Of a DNA stretch of 64,000 bases, positions 57,095 to 64,000 are shown piece by piece (position 1 is the stretch's first letter; every line of letters starts with the position of its first letter). The notes below the pieces were generated by a model. The model saw only the letters and a list, made by a program, of their open reading frames with translations, did not search any database and was not told the origin of the DNA. The stretch comes from Lunularia cruciata (Eukaryota; Streptophyta; Marchantiopsida; Lunulariales; Lunulariaceae). The stretch spans positions 23,746,001-23,810,000 of the forward strand of contig OX419757.1 of assembly GCA_948567375.1 (NCBI GenBank), read 5' to 3'. The translations under genes were made by a program, and so were the position numbers.

Positions 57095-58043
57095 GTGACA
57101 ACCCGGCAAATATCACTTTTGCGGTAATCGGGTAAGTAAAGTTTGTTCCTGTAGAGACATGATTCAAAAATGTTCAAATACAAAGTCAAACAGTTCTTCT
57201 TGAGTTCTTCTTTAATCTCTCAGTTAGAAACAACACCCAAAAGAGAGTAACAAGCACTAACTCGCAGTCTTGTCACAAATTCACACTCCTTAATCACAAC
57301 ACCTTCAATTCTTTCCAAAAAATCTTAATTGTGATGATTCAAGCTCTCCCAAAAACGGCACTTCACTGCAAAACAACTTCACCTTAGAATTGTGTTTCAC
57401 CCCTCCACTAAAGGTACAACTTCCTTGATTGAAATTGCTTCACATCAACTTTGCACTGCACTCACAAATGCAAAATATTACCAACACTACAATTCCTCTT
57501 AGATCTGTCAAGGTATTGCTTCGATTGCACTTAACTCAGGATCAAACACATAGATTGAAGATTAAGGCTGCAGAATCCAACATCCAACAAGCACACTAAC
57601 TTGCACTCTGAATTTCTCCACACACTCACAAACACAATCAAAAAGTTGATACTTGGAATCAAGCTCAAACGAAGAGCACTGCTTCACAACACTTTGCTTT
57701 ATCTATTCTCAAAAATTAGGAGCACTGAACAACAATTTCCTACAAATGCTACTCTTAAATAGTGAAGTAAATGACAATTCTAACAACTATACCGTTCTAC
57801 AACAACTCTTCTAACCTGTGGATCCGAAATGACAATGCACCTTTTCATATCTACCTCTTCAAATCTCAAATCTGTTACTAATCCGATCCGATGTCTACTT
57901 CTTCTTTGGCTTTCAAACCCAAACCCGAAGTAACTTTGCTTCCTACTACTCTATCCTCGGGTTTCACAACTCCTAATTCCTCTACCAAATCTAACAGTTC
58001 TCTTTCCTGCTCTGAAATTTCACTAGTGAGTAATCTATCTAAC
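57095..58043 (-). mobile_element. LTR fragment, minus strand (end part)
   Basis: It starts TGTGACAACCCGG and includes a TATA-like box (57754-57761) and the LTR-borne frame's end ('ISEQERELLDLVEELGVV', V-D-I-G-S-D-stop at 57878). It is truncated at about 58043, just before an opposite-strand LTR. It interrupts element D's pre-protease region. Confidence 0.75.
57878..58043 (-). pseudogene. C-terminal remnant of LTR-borne ORF
   Basis: The frame is open from 58153 in conceptual translation, but the homologous part is only 'TSEISEQERELLDLVEELG' to 'EEVDIGSD'-stop. The end motif is identical in kind to four other copies. Confidence 0.6.
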
Positions 58044-58468
58044 TTCTGGTGTTGGTGTGGTACCCATATTTTTTGGTTTTGGTTAGTTTTGTATAGTTGA
58101 TGGGGAACTGAATCCATTTCAGGCAAAGGAGAAGGAGAAATTGAGTTTTCCACAAAGCCAAAGAAATATTACTTTGGGTCAAAACTTGTCAGTCTTTGGG
58201 TCAGAATGGTCAGGACCAAAGCCGAGTTAAGAAGATTTCACCTTGGGGTGATCAATCGGATGCAAAGAAAGTGTAACAACTTTTCTTTGTACCACAAATC
58301 AAGAACAGTTATGAAATGGAAAAGTTGGCATGCAGATTGTTAGTGACAGAAGAAGCTCATGCAAAAGGTGTGATTTATTAGTCAAAGCCCAGCTAAAGAA
58401 CAATGGAGAATTGCATGACTATTAAATCAAGATATTACAAAGGAAATGGAAGAAACCCTAAAGCAATA

Positions 58469-60817
58469 TCCTATGCCCTTGAGAAGTAATATAGAGAAAT
58501 TCCACAAGAAACAAGTAGTGGTGAGAGAAATCCTCGAGTTGCCTACAGGAGTGAGAGTTTTGCAAGAAGGGACTCAAGAGGATTTGTAGTCATGAGGGAC
58601 AAAGATGAGAGGATTCAAGAAGTGCTCTTCACTAGGAGTGCAAAATCCTACAGTGAAGAGATTAGATATGATGGCGTGGATCAAAGCCTTGAAGAGACTT
58701 TAGATCATGCTCTTGGCATGGAACTAGAACATTAGTTTTCCAGAATTCATGACTGGGATAGCAACATGTAATTGTGAGGATGGCCCTAAAGCCATTGGGA
58801 AAGAGGCAATCCGATTTGATGGATAGAGTCAGATTGAAGGCTATTGTTGGGTAGAGAAGTTGTGTTCTTTGGGAAGGAACACTTGGGTGAGGAGACTCAA
58901 GAAGTAAAGGGATCCTATAGTGTGCCCAAAAAAAGAATATATACAAGGTGGAGAATTATTGTGATTTGATAAAACAAAGTGTTGTTGGGAGTCTGATGGC
59001 TATTTTCAAGCCAAAACATACTACTTACATAACAAAGTATCAGGCAATATTCTTCCATCAAATGTTTGTAGAAGAGCCGGTCAATTAAGCAAAGAGCTTC
59101 TACAAGGGAAAACTATTGATGATGTTGAATTGGAAGGACCAAACACCACCCCACTACTTTGTACCATTTGTTGCCTACTTCTACCTTGGGTTGAATTTTC
59201 TACGAGGTGAGGAGAGAAATAGGGTGGTGTTGCATTTCCACCCTGACTTACAAAGAGACACAAATGAGGAGGAAAAGATGTACATTTGGCAGATATGCAA
59301 CAATGATGAGCATTACTAAAAGATTGGGAAAGACCAACCGGCCGAGATATCCATTCCAAAGAGAAGGAAAAGGAGAAGACACAAGGAATGGAGTTTGCTA
59401 GTGCAGACTACCAAGGCAAGAAGATGGGAGGTAGCACAAAGAATAAGGATGCAGATGCCTACAATAGACAAAGAGTTAGAAGGTGGAGTTCGCTCAAAGT
59501 CAGCTGAAGTAAAGGACAAAGAAGCGGAGCTAACTCTACAGAGTGAGGAGTCTGAAAGTGATGGAAAACCCAAAGTACAGCAGCTAGAAGAAGAGGAATA
59601 GGAGCTGCAAGAAGATATTGACCAAATCAAAGAATGTGAGTTGCTTGGTTTAGAACTATTTGGACAAGAAGAAGACACACCAATGGAGGAGCAGATTCAA
59701 GAGTTGGGAAGAGAAGAGAACTTAAAGAAGACTGTGGTACATACTATTCACTTGGAGGATGACTAAAGCTTGAAATAGGAAGGCTCATTGCAGATCAGAA
59801 GATCTCAACTTTGGAGGTGAGGGCAAGTGGAAGAAGTCAAAGGTAAAGCTGAAGAAGTACAAGAAGAAAGAGAAGAGAGTTGTGAAGGAGTGGAGAACAT
59901 CCAAGTGGTTGTGTGTCCACTATTGGTGCAGCTGGAGAAAATGAAGAAAGAGATAGAACGCACACAACCCAAAGTGAAGGATGTACTGCAAGTGTGGAAG
60001 ATGAGAACACAGAGTTAAAGAAGCATCTATCAAGAGGAGAAGAAGAACTAGAGATATTGCATGTCAATGTAGTATTGCAAAAGAAAATGAACAAGAATTT
60101 GCAAGAGAAATTTGAGAAGCCGGGAAGAGAGTTAGCTCTGAAAGTGAAGGAAGTAACACAAAAGAGACTTTGGGCAGAAAACTTACAAGCCAAAATAAAA
60201 GTAGTGCAAAGAGAAGGAAAAGAGTTAGTCAAAGCTAAGGAAGAGGAGCTCAATGCATTTAGATAAAAGGCAGAAGAGAAAACAACACCGTGGCAACATG
60301 AATTAACCAAATACTCTAAGGAAGAAGCACGTTGAAGGACTTGATTAGAGTAACAGAGGCAAAGATTGAACAATATGCAAAGGATTTAGTAGATCATATG
60401 GTAGAGTAGGAAGTAGAATTGTAGAAAGAGCATCAAGAAAGAGCAGTTAGAATCCATTGAGATAGCAATTGTGGGAGTCAAGGACTTGCTCAACACCAAA
60501 ACCAAAGTATGTTTAGATGAAACAAGGTTACACAAGTTCAAACTTCTAGTGCAAGAAATGAGAAAGAGGCAAGCAAAGGATACTAACATGAATAAATTAC
60601 TGGTCAGTCTCAGAATTCATATAGATAAGAAATGCTAGATATAGAAGATAAAATTTCCATCAAGTTAGATTTAGTGTAAGCAGATTTAGATAATCTTCAT
60701 AGTGAGTTAGAGATTAGGCAACACTCATCAGAGTAGAAGGCCAAAGTACTGAACCAAAAGATAATTACTTTGGAGTTGGAACACAAAGTAGATGAAGATA
60801 TCGGATCAAAATCATAA
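58469..60817 (+). pseudogene. LTR-borne ORF, plus-strand copy
   Basis: The expected start 'MPLRSNIEKF' is 413 bp inside the LTR. Then come 'IMLLAWN-NISFPEFM' (about 58715), 'MLNWKDQTPPHYFVPFVAYF' (59116), 'GLNFLRGEERNRVVLHFHPD' (about 59195), the acidic 'VKDKEAELTLQSEESESDGK' (59505) and long charged heptads (59827-60266, 60420-60600). It ends near 60817 with a V-D-E-D-I-G-S-like tail. Stops are numerous. Confidence 0.65.
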
Positions 60818-60933
60818 CCAATTTGAGATAGGAACCAGTGGATATGAAGAGGCAGTTATTGTTTTGGATCTGCAGGTTGGTAGAGTTGTTGTAGAATGGT
60901 ATTTTAGTTATTTAATTGTTGAATTGATTTGCC

Positions 60934-60941
60934 TATTTAAA
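60934..60941 (+). promoter_or_regulatory. TATA-like box in plus-strand LTR
   Basis: TATTTAAA followed by GGAGGCATTTGCAG. The GGCATTTGCAG context is shared with other family LTRs and the box lies after the ORF end. Confidence 0.45.
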
Positions 60942-61256
60942 GGAGGCATTTGCAGTCTTATGTTGTTTAGTATTCATAATTTTTGAAGATAGATAAAGTG
61001 AAGTGTTGAGTTTGATGCTCGTTGCTTGAGCTTAATTCTGAGTATCAAGTTTGTGCTTGTGTTTGTGAGTGTTTGGAGAAATTCAAAGTGCAAGTCAATG
61101 TGCTTGTTGGATGTTGGATTTCATAGCCTTGATCTTTATTTTGTGTGTTTGATCCTGAGTGAAGTGCAATCATAGCAATGCCTTGACAGATTAGTGAAGA
61201 ATTGTAGTGTTGGTAGTATTTTTCATTTGTGAGTGAAGCATGAATTTGATTTGAAA

Positions 61257-61347
61257 TGAAAAATAAACAATGACATATAAATCCCAAAAGACCTAAAGAG
61301 TCAAAAGGCTGAAAACACAATACAAAACACATAAAATGTGTTTTGTA
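61257..61347 (+). repeat. Short dispersed repeat, copy 3, with terminal hairpin
   Basis: It matches 11436-11515 through GAGTCAAAAGGCTGAA and ACAATACAAAACACAT. Its end forms a perfect 12-bp stem with 3-nt loop (TACAAAACACAT at 61321-61332, AAA, reverse complement at 61336-61347). It sits inside the LTR tail. Confidence 0.65.
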
Positions 61348-61370
61348 TGAAGCAGTTTTGAATGCCTTCA

Positions 61371-61888
61371 AACATTTTTGACTAGTATCTCTGTGGGAAC
61401 AAACTTAATTTACCTGATTACCACAATAGTGATACTTGTTGGGTTGTCACATGATTGTGCTTCACAAAGTTCTCTTGCAAAATATCCGGGCTTTTCTTTC
61501 AAAGAACTCCTTTGACCCAAAGTTGTTTTGTGGTGAAGTAGAAGTCTTTGGAAGAATCTGAATCATCACAATCAAATTTTTTTTGGAAAGATTGGAGAAG
61601 TATTGTGATTATGGAGTGTTAATTTGTGACAAGACTGCAAATTAGTGCTTTTTACTCTCTTTTGGTTGTATTTTCTACCTAAGAGATGAAATACTCAACC
61701 AAGAAGAACTACATTGTTATGTGTTAATTTGTATTTGACCATTTTTTACTAGTATCTCTCTGGGAACAAACTTAATTTACCTGATTACCACAAAAGTGAT
61801 ACTTGTTGGGCTGTCACATGATTGTGCTTCACAAAGTTCTCCTGCAAAATATCCAGGCTTTTCTTCCAAAGAACTCCTTCAACCCAAA
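61371..61888. repeat. Direct duplication of LTR end plus flank
   Basis: About 150 bases from ACTAGTATCTCT through the LTR end TGTCACA and on to GAACTCCTT-ACCCAAAGTT occur at 61371-61524 and again at about 61739-61888 with few changes. The 200-odd bases between are more of the LTR tail. A tandem duplication spanning the LTR/flank boundary explains this. Confidence 0.8.
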
Positions 61889-62214
61889 GTTCTTTGGCTT
61901 CCTTCTCTCCTTGGATAATCTTACACCTCACTTTGAGGTCTCTTCCCTCCAATGCTTTACCACTTCCAACTCATCCTTCATCCTAGGATGATCCTTCTTT
62001 AACTCTTCCTTCTTCTTTTGCAACTGCAATAATAAGGGATAGACAATCTTTGATAGATAGTTGACTTTGAGTTATCTTCCTTCATCATCCTCCACGTCTT
62101 TGTCTTGGGTAGGTGCTTCTTTGGCTTGTGCTTTACTCCAAAGACTTGATCTTTGTACCTTCAACGTCATCCTACCCAAGCTCTCTCCTCCTTCTTTGAC
62201 TTTGCTTAGACCTT
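61889..62214 (-). pseudogene. LTR-borne ORF middle fragment, minus strand
   Basis: The minus strand reads 'KVQRSSLWSKAQAKEA' and 'LLLQLQKKKEELKKDHPRMK', matching the coiled-coil entry segment of the copy at 49.5 kb ('KVQRSRLWEKEPAEE'). It lies on the flank of the plus-strand LTR, so that LTR apparently inserted into an older minus-strand LTR. Confidence 0.5.
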
Positions 62215-62755
62215 GTGGTACCTACATTTTTGTTTTTCTAAGTTTTCATCCTATTTTTGAAGAAGTGTATAGACAAAGTCATATTGTAACGGTATGGCAT
62301 TGGAAGGTGAAGAATTGGTATCTTTGGGTTGCAACCCAAAGTAAAGTGACTTCATGTTAGAAGACAAAGTACTCGGATTAGTCCTATCAGCATTAAACCC
62401 AAAGTAAGGAAACTTCATCTTGGGATGATCAATTCAAGGCAAGGATAGTGTAACAACTTTCCTTTGGAATTGAACGTTCAAGAAGGTACCACACACAAAA
62501 ATGGTTGGCCTATGAGCGGGGGAATTTTGACATTAACAAGAGCATGCAAAAGGTGTGATTTCTTGGTGGAAGCTCAAAGTGAAGAAAGACTAAGGGACGT
62601 GCCACTATAAGATTTGGGATTGAGACAAAGAGATTACAAGTAACTTCCCATTGCCATTAAGGAGTCATCTTGAGGGAGATTGGGAAAAAGGATTGTAGTA
62701 AGAGACATACTTGTGCATTGAGAGGAAGTCAAGATTGTTAGTCCAAGAATTGGGT
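62215..62755 (+). mobile_element. LTR start fragment, plus strand
   Basis: It begins TGTGGTACCTACATTTTTG, then has ACCCAAAGTAAAGTGACTTC and other U3 blocks up to the point where the LTR frame would start. Similarity in this orientation ends around 62755. Confidence 0.6.
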
Positions 62756-63157
62756 GGAAGAGTTGTCACCAACCCATTCCAATTCCATGCAATGAAAGTA
62801 ATGCAAAGTTTACTAAGAACTTCAATGTGGGCCATAACATCTGACCTCCTAATCATTGGGTTCCTCACTGCTAGTGTAGTGCGCTTCTTGATTCCTTTCA
62901 TTCTACTCTCCTTTGTGCTATGCCTCTAAAGGATACTTCTCTTGTCTCCTGGGCATGCAATTACTTTGGGTTGAAACCTGATGGATCCAATCTGAGTCTT
63001 GACAATTACTGACTTGAGGTAACTTTCTTTGGGTTGATACAAAAATGTGATCTTCTTCTTTCTTCCATCCTTTGCACTCAGTTCTCCTTTAATTGTACAC
63101 TTCTTCTTTCAAAAACCCCTTAAACCAACTCAAAAAAAATCCTATCAGTACCATAAT
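62756..63157 (-). mobile_element. LTR start fragment, minus strand
   Basis: The minus-strand frame 'MKGIKKRTTLAVRNPMIRRS' (62901) through 'ITFIAWNWNGLV' matches residues about 65-110 of the LTR ORF. U3-like sequence with TTTGGGTTGA motifs follows to about 63157, where the decayed LTR end (GTACCATA) meets pol sequence. Confidence 0.55.
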
Positions 63158-63165
63158 AAGTGGCA

Positions 63166-63990
63166 TTCTTGGATGACATTTTGATTTATAATAAGTTGGA
63201 GGTAGAACATAAGAACAATGTTGAAGAAGTCTTGAGAAGACTATGATAATGGAAATTCTACTACAAGAAGTCCAAGTGCACCTTTTGGCAAAAGAAAGTC
63301 ACATTCTTGGGCCATAAGATTTTAGTAGAGGAAATCAAGATGGAACAAGAGAAAATCAAGGCCATTACCAACTAGCCTACTCCTAAGGATGCCACAAAAG
63401 TTTGGGAATTCAATAGATTAGCAAGTTATTACCAAGGTTCATCCAATGTTTTTCTCATGTGGTTTCATTGTTAATTGAACTCTTGGGGAAGAAAATAAGC
63501 TTCAGATAGAATGCCAAGCAAGAAGAGGCATTCAAGACACTTTAGGATATGGTGTTGTAACAATCCATCCTCCAACCATATTATCTTCAACTACCTTTTG
63601 TGGTTGATTTTGATGCTTTTATCTTTGCCATTGGAGTTGTGTTGGAGCAAGCATTCCCAAATGAATTGCATCCATAGCTTTTGTTTCTCAATGACAAAAT
63701 GAAACAAAAAGGAATTATTCTACCCAAGATCAAGAAAAATTAGCAATGGTGTATGCAACAAAAGTGTGGCATTATAATCTCTTGGGGAAACAAGTGATTA
63801 TTTGAAGCAATCACAAACCCTTATTCTTGACCTTACATTTTGGGACACATGAGAGGAACAACTACAATTTTTTGATATCAAGCTTGAATACAAACCAGGA
63901 AAGTTCCATGTCATTCCCAATGCTTTATCATGATGACCTGATTTGAATACTCTTCCTAAATCTCTCACAACAATAGAAATTACCACAATA
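63166..63990 (+). pseudogene. RT/RNase H relic of another gypsy lineage
   Basis: The relic opens exactly at the RT catalytic box 'FLDDILIYNKLEVEHKNNVE', then 'YKKSKCTFWQKKVTFLGHKI' and 'KIKAITN-PTPKDATKVWEF', 'NAKQEEAFKTL', then RNase H 'FVVDFDAFIFAIGVVLEQAF' and further broken pieces to the window edge. These are the usual plant Ty3/gypsy pol motifs and differ from A/C (which read FIDDFCVFG). Stops and shifts are frequent. Upstream RT is missing because an LTR fragment abuts it, and the relic continues beyond the window. Confidence 0.75.
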
Positions 63991-64000
63991 TCAACAAAAT

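Larger units (their letters stand above)
58056..61451 (+). mobile_element. LTR, plus strand (3.4 kb)
   Basis: It runs from TGTGGTACCCATAT to TTGGGTTGTCACA. It contains a decayed long ORF (58469-60817), a TATA-like box at 60934-60941 and, near its end, an inserted dispersed repeat (61257-61347) replacing part of R-U5. The flanks GTTGG and TGATT give no target duplication. No polypurine tract or internal region is adjacent, so it may be a solo or truncated LTR. Confidence 0.7.

Overview
This window looks like intergenic DNA from a large, repeat-rich land-plant genome. A gymnosperm or similar giant genome is my guess; no host gene fixes the species. It is AT-rich and I find no intact host gene, rRNA, tRNA or CRISPR array. 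Almost everything I can identify is nested, decayed Ty3/gypsy LTR retrotransposon.

Layout. 1-4426: unassigned AT-rich DNA. 4427-7145: plus-strand 3' end of a gypsy element (LTR piece, pol tail, polypurine tract, 1.9 kb LTR). 7146-11659: mostly unassigned, with a (GA)n tract, a probable FCP1/NIF-type phosphatase pseudogene (about 8.5-8.9 kb) and small repeats. 11660-16048: LTR relics on both strands. 16049-25184: minus-strand element A, with a 1.9 kb 3' LTR and pol, split by a 3.76 kb solo LTR (20446-24202, target duplication GATCT). 25185-36470: plus-strand element B, inserted into A's protease region. B has a 3.5 kb left LTR carrying two tandem arrays, a primer-binding site, gag-protease-RT-RNase H-integrase, a polypurine tract and a truncated right LTR. 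36471-46860: minus-strand element C, close kin of A, with a 3.8 kb 3' LTR, a nearly readable pol, gag with three zinc knuckles and a rearranged 5' end. 46861-57094: older relatives E and D, with a 3.67 kb solo LTR (47679-51347, target duplication TTTGA). 57095-63160: LTR pieces stacked in both orientations. 63166-63990: reverse transcriptase/RNase H relic of another gypsy lineage.

The main observation is that the A/C/D family carries a long reading frame inside its LTR, on the gag-pol strand. It starts about 410 bp into the LTR and ends at a repeated V-D-I-G-[SL]-[DE]-stop. It spans 2577 bp in C's LTR and 2553 bp in one solo LTR, both multiples of three though each is broken. Relics occur in about a dozen places. 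A TATA-like box lies downstream of its stop, so the frame would sit in U3 and be carried at the 3' end of the genomic transcript, as with the U3-overlapping genes of some retroviruses. The protein has an N-terminal globular part, an acidic/serine middle and a coiled-coil tail; I do not recognise it.

The second observation is element B, whose pol resembles a Ty3/gypsy type I associate mainly with fungi rather than the usual plant lineages. Its in-frame stops are all TAG or TGA, as expected from cytosine deamination at CAG and CGA.

All boundaries and similarities were judged by eye. No database search, alignment or phylogeny was run.
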